A stretch of DNA of 64,000 nt, taken from assembly GCA_028554645.1 (NCBI GenBank), contig JAQOOI010000011.1:360965-424964 (forward strand). Reading direction: 5' to 3'. Of the stretch, positions 40,675 to 51,699 are shown one piece after another. A model generated the notes under the pieces. The model saw only the letters and a list, made by a program, of their open reading frames with translations, was not told the DNA's origin and did not search any database. The position numbers were made by a program, and so were the translations under genes. The stretch is from Omphalotus guepiniiformis (taxonomy: Eukaryota; Basidiomycota; Agaricomycetes; Agaricales; Omphalotaceae). Numbering within the stretch: the first letter of the stretch is position 1; each line of letters opens with the position of its first letter.

Positions 40675-41940
40675 TGCCCTGGGTGGTGCAGCTACAAGGA
40701 GTATGTCTTGAACGGACTCTGTCGATCGATAGGCACATCTAGCCATCAATTCCTTATATTCGCGATGGTTCTTCTTGTCTAGAGAAGAGATCTTTGGGAC
40801 TTCCATCGGGGACCCAAGATCTACAAGAAATGTGCAAAGATGATCCCAAGCTCTCTTGCTATTGACCGCGGAAGTATCACCTTCTGCAGAGGCTTTCGGC
40901 GTACTGAGCAACACTTTTCCTGTTTTATCAGCATGCTTAACGAAGAAACGATGCAACACCAGAATGTCGGTGTCATCAGATGTCGTGCCCAACCGCTCGT
41001 CGCCGTCGTCGTCTTCGCCCAGATTGTATCGCTAGTCAAATGAATGAATTACAATGCCCAATATTGCAATTAGCATGACTCACGTTGAATTCACTCAAGA
41101 AGCGTGTGACATGAGCGATGTTAGGTTTTGAATGATCTTCGCAATGAGAGTCAAACCACGACGTAGACCATCTCCCGGTATCTCAAGGTCTATCGTTTCA
41201 GGAGCGACTCCCGCAAGGGAAATAAATCTATGGTGGAGTCAGGAACAGCAGCATTCTGTTGCGACTTAGTCATACCGAAGAAACACAAATGCCCCAGGAG
41301 CAGCAAACTTGGCATCCGGCCACCGCTGGGAACTGTAAATAATCGTCAATATATAGAAATTTCAAAGATTCGCAATACTGACACTGTCTTAGCTATGTGC
41401 ACGCAAATCTCACGAAAGATGCGCTGGAAGGCATCATTAGATCATGACAAGCCGAAATTCTGAGTACTCACGAAGGCAGGGCCTCTGTGGAAGCTGTGAT
41501 GCTATCAAGGAACGATTTGGCTACGAAAGCGATATCCTTTCGGTTTTGTATGACATCTTGTTCTCCCACTTTGGCCGGATCCGACTCGTACCCGCCCGGG
41601 AGGCAAAGACTCCATGCACTTGATAAGAGGCATGACAAGACCCCGCAGATAGTTGTACCCATGGATCTTCGCAAATGCAGACAAGAAGCGGGTACAGGTA
41701 CTGTTGCTGCGGAAAAGTAAAGCCTCATTTTCTGCACGAAGTAAGTTTATTTCGTTATACGAATAAATTAAACGCACCGGTATGCGCCACTTCGCGGTCA
41801 ATCATGACTATCACCAGCTTCATGAGAGACGCTCTAGTATCAAATAAGTTAAGAAGAACGGATATCATGGACTCCACGCCTCCTGGTGGACAGGTCTCGC
41901 AAACAGCAACAACCAGTGTCATCTTAGCACCAAGTAAGCA
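40675..41940 (-). pseudogene. Neurofibromin/Ira-type RasGAP fragment
   Basis: Several intron-separated pieces follow the RasGAP order: MISVLLNLFDTRASLMKL, LLFRSNSTCTRFLSAFAKI (arginine-finger loop), HGYNYLRGLVMPLIKCMESL, YESDPAKVGEQDVIQNRKDI, FREICVHIAKTV, GVAPETIDLEIPGDG, then post-GAP DILVLHRFFVKHADK and DHLCTFLVDLGSPMEVP. The family activates Ras GTP hydrolysis. A one-base insertion near 41595 (CCCGCCCGGG) breaks the GAP core, and the segment near 41100-41130 is internally deleted. The N- and C-terminal thousands of residues of a real Ira/NF1 protein are missing. Confidence 0.75.
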
Positions 41941-42339
41941 TATACAAGCAATTTATCTGAAGCGAACTCACATCCGATTCCCTCGTCAACTAGAGAAGAC
42001 CAAAATTAGTAGGGGTAAACACGAAAATAATTGTACTCGCTGTCGACAGCCGATGTTGACCGTTTACTGGGCTAGATCGTTCCTCAGGATCGAACTTGGT
42101 ACCTTGACTCATGACTCGCGCAAAAACATGCGCAAAGATAGTTCTTTTGCAATTGTGTTCATTGTAGGCCAAGGGAAGACAGTTTTTGAAACCACTTTCC
42201 GTGTTTGCGCTTACTAGGTGTGACAAAGAGTAGAAGAGCTTGAATAACTTGAGATCGGCGCTGCGGCAGCAATCCATGCCTCAAGTCCATGATGCATGTT
42301 TTGTTTGCTCTGAACGCAATTGCATTATGATATCTAAAC

Positions 42340-42740
42340 CCAAAAACACGGCTTCGACCGACGTCGGATGGGAAACCTATTGTCGGACGGGAAACCTATT
42401 CTACAAATCCAAAAAACAAAAATAGAGGTTCTGAACATTCCTGCCTGAGCAATCAGCATAAATGAATGGGGTCCAAGTCTACAACCCAACTCACCAGCTC
42501 TGACGTAAAAATAACCGCGGCCAACGGTGAGCAAGCGTTCCAGTATTAGGTCTCCACAACCATCACCAAGCTGGTGACGCTGAACCAACCGGGCACCAAG
42601 TCATCACATACCGCCAGTGATATGTTGGTCGCCGCCAAGACATTTTCCAGCACGTTGACGGCGGACGTCGAGGCATTCAAAACCAATAAACGTAGTTCTC
42701 GCGCTGGCCTCTCATGTAGGGTGTATGAAAACAACATATA
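42340..42740. repeat. Dispersed repeat, copy A
   Basis: Shared with 55280-55640. Matching strings include CACCAAGCTGGTGACGCTGA, ATATGTTGGTCGCC, TTCCTGCCT and CGGACG/CGGGTCCAAG in the same order. Divergence and small gaps are evident. It lies just beyond the N-terminal end of the RasGAP fragment. Confidence 0.75.
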
Positions 42741-42840
42741 TATATCCATCTAACGTGCCTGTACGCAACAGTTAGTACATATCAACCGACGGATGGCATT
42801 AAACTCACCCAAAACAACTCAAACCCAGAGGTTCGAACGA
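42712..42840. repeat. Second dispersed repeat, copy A
   Basis: Shared with 51950-52075: CTCATGTAGGGTGTAT, CATATATATCCATCTAA, GTGCCTGTACGCAAC, GGCATTAAACT and AACCCAGAGG occur in the same order and spacing. Confidence 0.85.
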
Positions 42841-43436
42841 ATTCAACGGCGTTTGACCAAACGTTGCCTATATGATTTTGAAGCACTAAAGACGACGAAA
42901 GCAGGAACAAAACTTCAATTTCCGGTGGGAGTCTGCATCGATGCATCTGTCGTCTAGTCTAGCGCTTCATAGTGCTAGGGATCCATGCTCTTCGAAACTC
43001 ATCAACTCGATCGATGAATTTTCCATTACGAGTCTTCATCTGTCGACTAGAATTTCTGTCGAGTCAAAGGTTAGCGCACGCCTTCCACCAAGGACAACGG
43101 AAGGACATAAAATGAGAGGCAAGAAGGATGACCATACCTAGTGAGTTCAATTACACTTCATGACTCGGCGGCCGGGTTAAGAGGGGGCATTCAACTATCG
43201 AGATTCAGTTAGTTAGTGAATTCTGAGAGTTAGAAAGATTTTGGAAATACCGAGAATGTGTTTTAAGTCAAGCACTATTCATCAGCTCCGACGTCGCCCA
43301 ACGTCGATAATGGTGTCAATGTAGAGATATCAGATGATATGACGCATGTTCCGGTGTATTTTGAGTTAAATCGAAGGGGTATAGGCGACAGAGATAACGC
43401 GCATATAGTGAAACGACGATGAAGGCCCAATGCAAC

Positions 43437-43895
43437 GACGAATCGGAAGACACCTAGTCTTCACAATTCTCAGCAAAGCCTGACACCAAGTCAGACAAAT
43501 ATCGACGAAGACGCCAAGTCCTCGTGATGTTTCGTGGGCATCAAGGTTTGTATTTGACAGTAGCGATTGGAACCGTTGAGAGGAAGAACTTCAAGCGTTT
43601 CTAATTCGTATACCAGGCTTCGTCCCCCGACATCGTGATTCGTGCGCGTGATCGTGCGCGCTTTCTCTTTTCACACGCTTTGGCGCTAAAGCGCTTAAAC
43701 TATTTTCAAGTTCATCTTATCTCGGTCCAGCCAACTAACTATAGCTACCCATCGTATCATCCATCGAGAAAGCATCACGAGGACTCGGTGTCTTCGTCCA
43801 AATCTGTCTGACTTGGTGTCAGGCCTTCAATGCTTCAATGCTTCAGCTTCAGGCTTTGCTGAGAGTTGCGAAGACTTGGCGTCTTCCGATTCGTC
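43437..43895. mobile_element. MITE-like element with about 95-bp terminal inverted repeats
   Basis: Left terminus 43437-43529 starts GACGAATCGGAAGACACC and runs to CCAAGTCCTCGTGATG. The right terminus, 43773-43895, is its inverted copy (CATCACGAGGACTCGG to CTTCCGATTCGTC) with an extra 30 bp of TTCAATGC-type duplication. There is no coding sequence inside. Partial relatives lie at 55720-55810 and 63150-63240. I could not settle a target-site duplication. Confidence 0.75.
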
Positions 43896-44205
43896 TCTAC
43901 CCTATTCCTGACGTTCTGTCTATGCCATCAAAATACGTCTGAACCGCCAGTCTCCTTCATCCCATATTGCTCATTCCTGGACTCTTTCTTATCTGAAGTC
44001 CTCGGGAATTTTAGATGTTACACGTTCCTCCCCTCCCCTTTGTCTCTTTGTCGCGCGCGGTTCTTTCATCGGAATACCATAAAATGCTTGCGCTTTCGAA
44101 ATTGAGCCCATAACCTTTGATTCAACCTCACCACAGTTGAGCCGTGTCCTAACTCCGTCTCACACAGAGATTCAATTCACAGGTTTGATTCCAATTCACT
44201 CCAGT

Positions 44206-44830
44206 ATGAAAGACGCTAATCCACTAGCTAGGATGGATCTGAAAACCAATAATACGCCATTAGTAACCTACAAATCTCGACCGAATCCTCTTCCCCAGCA
44301 ACGGTCTCCGTCGCACAGCACACCCAGAACAGGGCAACTGAGCGAAGCTAAAGCTGAAATTCAGGTGCGCGTAATCAACTCCTCCGATACACTTGTCCCT
44401 CACATCATTGTAGACCCTCAAGGCTACTCTTCAGGCTCTTCGTGAGGAACAGGAATATCTGCACAGGTGTCCAGTTTGCTGGGACACAGCTTGGCAACCA
44501 TGCGTGTATGCAGCTTAATTGTCGGCCCTCGCGCAGATACTGACCAGGATTTTCAGATTACCTTGTGGTCACACTATGTGTGGCAGTTGTTTGACGGGGC
44601 AAGCAATTCGCCATTTAGAAGAACAGCGCCGTAAAAAACAACGCCGCTGCTGGAAAACGATGAAGTGCGCTATGTGTAACAACACCATTGACCGTCCGCC
44701 GGTGGTCTCCTATTCCCTTAGACAGTCGGTAGCAGCGCTGGCGAAGGATCGAGATATTGAAGCGCCTCCTACCAAGACATTTCGATGGCCACCTTTTCTT
44801 CCGAAGTCTCGCGCAGCTTCTCGTAGATAA
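44206..44830 (+). CDS. Small RING-finger protein
   Basis: Exons 44206-44364, 44414-44505 and 44557-44830 give 174 aa (introns of 49 and 51 nt, all junctions in frame). A basic, Pro-rich N-terminus leads to a short helix (TLKATLQALREEQEYL) and a C3HC4-type RING: CPVCWDTAWQPC, LPCGHTMCGSCL, then after an expanded loop CAMCNN. Such RINGs recruit E2 enzymes for ubiquitin transfer. The loop between the third and fourth ligand pairs is long and very basic (EEQRRKKQRRCWK). The second intron's donor was chosen at 44506 because it keeps the CGH frame. It lies next to a MITE-like element, but no disabling change is visible. Confidence 0.7.
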
Positions 44831-45299
44831 TGTGACGCGTATGTTTGTATGTCTAAACTTCTCACTTTTGTACCGTCCTCCATAGTCATTCGGCAATGTT
44901 CAAACTGCCTCGCTCTTGCTTTTGTCTGTGAGCACTTCGAGCCGATATTATATTAGAGGAGACCATAGTGAAACAAGAACATAGGCCATCGTAGTCTGAA
45001 GACCTTCTCGTAAATGAACTGTCGAAGTCGGGCGATCGCGTGAAGTCCTGACGGGTTTCTATGTGCCGTCTTTGCGTAACTGACTCTGGCATCGGTAAGG
45101 CAGCATTAAATCCTACAGGATCCTACTGACTTTGAAGTCAGTAAGTAGTACCCATGTCCCCACTTCGCATACAGGGGATGAATACACTTCACGAGCTTCA
45201 TGTATGTCAAGATAAGATGCAATAACAAATGTATCCAGGGTATATACTCAAATGAAGCAAGTTTCAGCGAGATAGGCGTAACGACAGTCGGCAGCCAAA

Positions 45300-46641
45300 C
45301 TAGCCTGGTGTATTGGAGAATAGAGCAAAAAAATGAGTGTTTAATGAAGCTGCTGGTATCGCAGGCGTCCGTTTGGCTACGTAGACCATTTGTCGTGACC
45401 AATGCAGAGGGGTGCGGAAAACTCGGCTGATCAAGTTCTCCTTCTTACTGGCAATCCGGGATCGTAGCTTCAACGAGCTTAATCCTTTCGTTATAGTATT
45501 AAAGCGTGTAACAACCTCGTCCATGGTCGGTCGTTTAGTAGGATCCTCTTGGGTCATATCCGTGACGAGTTCGTTCATGAATTCGAACCCACGTTTTGGC
45601 GAGCTGAACATATCTCCCTGCAAAAACAAAATATGAGATGCGGAAAACAGTGAGACTGACAGCAGAAGATACAGACGACGATGAATCTACTTCGAATCAT
45701 GTTCCCCAAACAGTAGACGTCGACTGGAAAGGGATCACAGGGTTCCTGCTTTTTGAATTCAGGGACAGTCTGGTCTCCTCCGTACCCTGGGACATGTCGA
45801 GGTGGGCCATTTTCAGGCAGATATTGTTCGGACAAATCGAAATCAATGAAATAGTATTTGACGGGATGTTCTGTCCTGCTACGAGTCTTCACGAAACCCT
45901 TCCAGTCTCGTCTCCTGCGGCTACTAACGGGGTGTGGAGGTGCATCGTACAAGGGTTTCCAATCCATCATTATGTTACCAAACTTGATATCGCTAAACAG
46001 GAATAAAGGACGGTCTGCTTTCACTAGTTAATAGTGAAACTCACTTGTGAGCAACATGCATGCTGTGCATGAATTGCAACCCCTGGTTCATAGTTAACAT
46101 TGATTCCGCACTGTTGAGCTCATAACTCACTTCAAATATCTGGGTGAAGAAGTCTACGACTTCCCCAAAAGTTTTGAATGCTGGTTGGTCCCAGGGTACG
46201 AGAAATGGCATGACAACAACCACATTCTCCGGGTCCTCTGGAATACTCAGTTTTTCATATGTTGGTACACAATGATTCTGAGGGTTGGAACGCGCAGGCT
46301 CTGAGGAAAAGATGCGCACTATTTTGAGCTCATCAGATATGGATGGTAGGTCTGCTCGCCTGAGCATCACAATTGTGCCGTCTTCAATACGGACGGCGTC
46401 CAGAAAGACGGGACTCTGTTGCTATTAGGACTAGGTTGAGGACGGTTGAGTTATCACTCACGAAAGCTGGGCATCCATCCTCACACAAGACAGAGACCTT
46501 TGTGCCCTTCCATGACGCGACCCAATCAGGATGATATCGAGGACGAAGTTCATAACCAGATTCTTTGAGCCAGTGGTAATGGTCGCGCCAGAACTCCTCG
46601 TAATCCAAAATTCGAAGTCGATCTGGAGGCTCTTCAGACAT
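45300..46641 (-). CDS. Protein kinase-like protein of an Agaricomycete family
   Basis: Exons 46462-46641, 46045-46415, 45680-45992 and 45300-45617 give 393 aa, with introns of 46, 52 and 62 nt. Kinase-like features are a VMLRRADLP strand (possible VAIK region), VVVVMPFLVPW (hinge), GLQFMHSMHVAHNDIKFGNI (catalytic loop, HND for HRD, catalytic Asp and Asn present), YYFIDFDLSEQY (DFD for DFG), a PGYGGDQTVPEF activation segment, DVYCLGNMI and MTQEDPTKRPTMDEVVTRF. This matches a family common in mushrooms whose substrates are unknown. The glycine loop is hard to see, so activity is doubtful. It starts at 46641 (MSEEPPDRLRILDYEEFW). Confidence 0.72.
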
Positions 46642-47031
46642 CCACAGAGAGAGGTGCAGGGGAAAGGTGACCAAATGTCCGGAGAAGAGCGGGACCCCAC
46701 ACCACAGAAAGCTCAAAGCAGTCAACAATGAGCATTACCTTATCTGGTAGACCTACATGGACCCACATTCGATCGTGGGAAACAGAGCTTTCTTAACATT
46801 GAATACGACGCATGCCACCAGCATGCCATTTACTCTAGTAATAGTATCAAACACGTACTAGATGTAGTGCCGATTCAGTGCCGATTCATACGTCCTGTCA
46901 CCATGGGTATTCTAGGCTTTTCATTGTTTTCAACCTCATATATGCTACCGAAGACAAGGCGTCAAATGAAAAGCCCAAGGACCATATATATCTGAGGCTC
47001 TAGCGTCTTGAAGCTTCCTGCCTACAAAGCG

Positions 47032-48137
47032 ATGACCGACCCCCTCACAGTAGTAGCAGATGTCTGTACCGTTGGCTCGTTCATTGCGGATGCTAGTGGT
47101 CCAAAGACTGCTTCGTTGGTTTCCAGGCTCTCACGGCGTGCTGTACTACAGGTTACAGCGCAAGATATTGATTTGATGCACGCCTTGCTGGGACAAGTCG
47201 GAGCCTGGGTCAAAACAGACACTGATAAAAGAATTTACGATGCACTCGCAAAGCGAGCTCAAGAGTGAGTGGTCGCGATGTTCCAATTCGTCTCCGTCTA
47301 TTGACACTTTGCGATCTCGCAGACACGCCGCAGAGCATCATGACATTTCCAAGATATTGGGAACCAAACGACGCAATCTGCTCAAATTCTTCGATATCTG
47401 GATGATGATAAACGAACTCAAGGAGCGAGTCGCTCGCGATAAAACGTTGACTATTGTAAGCAATTTGAATCTATTTTTGGTTTGTGATACTAATGACCTG
47501 AGATTGGAACAGACAGCATCAAGAAAAATCCGTGCTGACTTTTTGTACGACCACGGCAAGATGTTGAAGGGAGAATTGCGCTCTCTCGTCATCAGTCCAA
47601 CTCAAGCATTCGATCCCTATGAACTAGCGAAGGGAGACTCTCAGGCTGAGAACCCTTTTGCTGATCGATTTAAGATAGCTACAATGACAGAATCCGTAAT
47701 TGCCGCCCTCGGTAAGTGGTGTTGAAGCTCGTGTAACTTCTTGTCATGCTAATATATTTGGAGCAGCACCAACCTCTGGCGACCGGGAGAGGGAAGAGGT
47801 GAGCGAAGAAACGACACAAAACGAGGTAGTTCTTTTCTGCCTTTGCACTTCAACATGAAGTTCCTAAGAACTAACGAGTCTGGAACAGACTGTAAACATC
47901 GAGTTGCGGGAAGTAACGAGTGAGGCAATTCTGGTTACTTGTCTCATTTACTCACTCACACTTTCTATTTTTCATCAGGTTCTGTGCAAAACACTGAGGC
48001 GGGATTCGAGGCGGGCTCCTCTGTCGCTGCGTGATGAACCTATGTCTGAACTTTGTAACACCATGATAATCGTATTTAATGGCTATGTTGTGTTGTATAG
48101 AGACTTTGGCATGTACTTTTTTGGTCTGCACATTTGA
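47032..48137 (+). CDS. Hypothetical helical protein
   Basis: Exons 47032-47264, 47323-47455, 47513-47711, 47767-47825 and a final exon from 47889 read in one frame through canonical 56-58-nt introns. The protein begins MTDPLTVVADVCTVGSFIAD and is rich in amphipathic helices (IYDALAKRAQEHAAEHHD; FFDIWMMINELKERVARDK). I do not recognise a domain. The last exon is uncertain: reading through to 48137 adds an unconvincing hydrophobic tail, while an intron at 47913-47980 would give a different end. Confidence 0.5.
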
Positions 48138-48895
48138 AAGACTATCTGAATATACGGTCTTATGTATCGAACATGCATGAATGTTGTGAAAGTTAGCCCG
48201 TCTGGAAACAATTGTCTGTCTCAGGAGCAATATAGCTCACCCCATCTTTGAAGCACATCAAGTCTGCTTCAAGATCATACCAAATGCACACTCGTGCAGT
48301 TCCCCCACTTAACGAAGCCATCCAGGAGCTAGGCATGATGATGAATCTGTTAACCCGAAGCCACGCTTTAGCCAAAGTCATGATTGGGCACCTGGCATAG
48401 TCACTCATCCCCCTGGATAGTATACTTTAGGTGCAGAAAGCTCAAATAGGCAGTAGAGAACAGGTATATGAATATGAACATGAATGAAAGCATTGCGAAT
48501 CACGTTTCACATACGGTAATATATAGATCGACGGCCGTTTTGATTCTCAAGACAGCCTGGTCTCCCATCGTGCAAAGAAGAACCATTTCGAGCGAGTTTA
48601 GGGTTTCTTCTTCGGTGTCAGTTGTTATCTTATTCAAATGTTTATTCTGGTATTGAATAATGTACAAAGCTAAGGCTGTAACTCGTCTATGCGTCTATGC
48701 ACTGCCTTCACTGTCCACAATTTCCTCCATTTGATCATGCGGCTCTAACGAACGACGGACATAAAGACTGTTCCCTAAGACCTAACCCTAAGACTCCTCT
48801 CTAGCGTTTTGCGGGCCGAGCCGCGAACAAAGGTTCTTTGTCTTTGCAGTTCTCTAATGTGATGCATGAAAACAGCCGTCAACCAGCGTCCACCG
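48138..48895. other. Intergenic region, no supported gene
   Basis: A minus-strand frame at 48193-48408 has no recognisable domain. The right part is the promoter region of the next gene. Confidence 0.4.
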
Positions 48896-48904
48896 TATAT
48901 AAAG
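48896..48904 (+). promoter_or_regulatory. TATA box upstream of the membrane-anchored coiled-coil gene
   Basis: TATATAAAG, 107 bp before the ATG at 49012, with a pyrimidine-rich stretch between. Confidence 0.5.
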
Positions 48905-49011
48905 AAGCTAAACAGAGAATTGCGATCAAGTCTTTCTTGCCGTCATCCTTCCCATACACATATCTCAAGAAGCACAAAGTTTTACTCCTAAAGTGTTCAT
49001 TGTAAATCGCA

Positions 49012-50073
49012 ATGCCCTTGATCGATCATAATCCTCTGCGATGTCCAGTGTGGCCATTGTGGCTTACATTTAGTCTGCTTTGGATGTTGTTGTTTGCGTG
49101 TTGCGTCAGCTTCGACATGGCATCCCAGGTTTCTACCACGTTGGAGAGTCGGGTCTCAACTTTTGATACGGCCCTGACCAATTGCTCTTGCGGCGGCCCA
49201 GCGTTGGCGTTGGCGTTGGATATCAAGAAAGCAGAGATGACGATCAAGGATTTACTGGCGTTGGTTCGACGCAGTGAATCTGACCTCACCAAGAAGGATC
49301 TGATAGGTGTGTAGCGTCGTCACTTCCGCCCCCCATCAAGATATCTTACGATGTGTTATGCACATGTCACAGTTGATGCACTCATATATTTCATTGAAGA
49401 TGCTGGTAGACACGGCCGGGGTGTACAGAAGTTAGGGTCAAAAGTGGAAGGCGCTGCGGACATGTCAGTTGATACTCTCTTCTTGTACCTCAGTAACCAC
49501 TCATACTCGGTTCTCAGTCTTCTAGCAGTCAATGGACAGACGACATCTGCCATCAAAGGAGCTCAATGCAAAGCCCGCTTCGCGGCTCCCTTCCATTCTA
49601 GGATCTATTTGAACGGCACGGTGGAGAAGGACTTGAACATGTTCTACCATGTTTCAACTTATCTTCGGGACCTACTCATTGAAGCCAATCTTCAACTGCA
49701 TGGCATTGAGAAGCTCGAGCTTCAGTTATCCCAGCTGTATGAGCTGCTCGTCTTTGAACGTCTCAATGTGTCCTCGGCTCGATCCGAGCTTCTCCTCCAG
49801 CTTCGGACCAAGCTCGGTGGCAATGCCCGCAAACTCCAAGTTCACGACGAAAGCCTATATCTGCTTAAGGTGCTTGGGGAATATCGCAAACAGGCTTTGG
49901 CGCACGTGGTCTTGTCGCTGCAGCGCTTGAGTGCCCTGAGAGACGACGTGGAGGAGTTGCGAGACAGAGCCACGCCCGAACCAGGGAAGGGAGCGTACTT
50001 AATGTTGAAAATTCTCGCAGGCTTGTGCAAGTTAGAAGTTTCCGGATCCTACACTGCAAAGGACGAGCCCTGA
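49012..50073 (+). CDS. Membrane-anchored coiled-coil protein of unknown function
   Basis: Two exons, 49012-49306 and 49373-50073, give 331 aa. One hydrophobic segment near residues 15-34 (PLWLTFSLLWMLLFACCVSF) should act as a signal anchor. The rest is helical, with long heptad-like stretches (EKLELQLSQLYELLVFERLN; LLLQLRTKLGGNARKLQVHD). Proteins of this layout (FIEDAGRHGRGVQKL, single TM, coiled coil) are widespread in Agaricomycetes without assigned function. A good TATA box and intact frames suggest it is expressed. Confidence 0.7.
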
Positions 50074-50348
50074 CTTCGCGCGCCTCCTTGGTCCTGAGCA
50101 CTTGGAGGTGCTTACTTAGCCGGAATTCATGGGAGGCGAATTTTTCATATTGGCAGACCGCGTCGCTCTTGCTATGTAATATCCTCCACTAGTAGTATCT
50201 TAAGGCGTGCACGAATCGCAGGGTGGTGAATTATGTCAAATGTATATTAATTACGTCGGAATATACACTTGGGCCGCATTTCATTGTAGCATCATTGTTG
50301 GTTATCAGGTTAAGAATGCAATATATCAGCACCACATACCAAGTGCCC

Positions 50349-50395
50349 ACGTCGGTCCGACGTTGCGTTGTGTCGGTTCAGCGTTGCGTCGGTCA
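50349..50395. repeat. Short minisatellite block related to 36918-37021
   Basis: About two imperfect copies of the unit with core GGTCCGACGTTGCGTTG. Confidence 0.75.
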
Positions 50396-50689
50396 CCGTT
50401 GGCAAGTGTCATTCGTGAATTTTTGGATTTTTCTTCAAGTTCTAGAATCTTCGAAACCAGAATATCATGGATTGATGTTATTTTTACACCGCAAGCCACC
50501 AAGCTCACATCAACAGAATTCCAGTCCTTCACGCTCTGATACAAGTGCACAAATCTCGTTACGAAAGAACTGCTCACTCTGGTCACAGACTTCATGTGCT
50601 CCTAGTCAATCTTAACGTGGGCGCCCATGCATCAGGTTGGTCGTTGTCACCAACTTCATGAAACTCGTTTCTGTCGGCTGTCCAAATCT

Positions 50690-51000
50690 TGGCAAAGGTG
50701 GAGGAGAGGATGATGACCAAGACACGGTGGTTTGAGTAAGCGGGTGTGGGATGGGTAGTTCAAATTGGAGGGGCGACGTGTGCATGTGGTTCGAGTTCAA
50801 GGCGATGAAGCGGGTGTGGTAAGGGTGGTTTGAGTCGGAGGTGGAGACGGATTTGGAATGAAGCGGATGAAGGGGTGGGGATGGGTGGCTCGTATTGAAA
50901 ATGATGAAGCGAGCGGAGGTGGAGAGGGTGATCAGCAATGAAGTGGTGATTTGAGAATGGTCAACGAAGCGCGCAGGTGGCTCAATGTTTGAGTTGGAGG
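50690..51000. repeat. G-rich imperfect tandem repeats
   Basis: Repeated phrases such as GATGAAGCGGGTGTGG and GATGGGTGG recur about every 50-60 bp. Open frames here are low-complexity and not credible genes. Confidence 0.55.
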
Positions 51001-51189
51001 GTGGAAATCGTGTCAGAAGAGAAAATTGGGCGTCGGGATGGAAGGCGTGGGATGGAAGCGGAGTGTAGGTTAAGACGCCTCAATCGTTCTGCGTCCCATT
51101 AGTATAATAGTATAAGAAAAACTGTATCTCGGCATCACACGTACCTGACTACATTGAACATATTTTTCTGATAAGAGGCCGGATGATCG

Positions 51190-51633
51190 TTGCAAACACT
51201 GTCAAGGGTACGCCCTTGAACTCAAAGATTTCTTGGTGTCGTCGACGACCTGGAAACGCGTCCACAAAGATGCCGCACGCAAGGAGTGGAGTCACTTACA
51301 GTATTTGCAGACTAGACGGGGCCGACACATACATAGACAATTCAACACCAGATGACACAGATATTCTGCCTGGAGATCAGTAAACGCACAATGGAAGGGT
51401 GAATACGCACCGGCGCGTATATAGTGGCGTGTCCTGATTGCACATAACCAAGTTTGTTTTTGCCCCCTACACTGACGTGCCCACTGCTGTTTTCGACGTC
51501 TCCAATTTGTGGTACGCCCGACTTTAAAACCACCAGTGCCGGCGATATGGAACACATAAATGAACCCCGGCCTATCAAACTTCGAGAGTGGCCGACGTAG
51601 GGCAGCTTTAAGGATGTCGATGGGATCGTGCAT
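51190..51633 (-). pseudogene. GIY-YIG (T5orf172-like) protein fragment
   Basis: The first piece reads PGFIYVFHIAGTGGFKVGRT then NWRRRKQQWARQC, the GIY-YIG-type motif of the T5orf172/Mug113 family (GYIYxFxxxGxxxxKVGRT). Downstream pieces AEYLCHLVLNCLCMCRPRLV, CKYC and HQEIFEF match the usual second half (Ax-HxxLEL, C-x2-C, HxEIF), separated by plausible introns. The middle appears shortened, so I class it as a probable remnant, though a small functional gene is possible. Confidence 0.5.
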
Positions 51634-51699
51634 GAAGTCGGTCGTGCGATATAGGATATCGTCTCCCGATGCTTAGATACAAGTGCTGAGACCAAAAAG

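Noticed and set aside
42800..42840. Possible tRNA-like B box (GGTTCGAAC)
   Set aside because: The repeat at 51950 carries a changed form, and no acceptor stem or A box can be found.
50223..50938. Overlapping ORFs on both strands
   Set aside because: They cover a minisatellite block and G-rich tandem repeats; translations are low-complexity.
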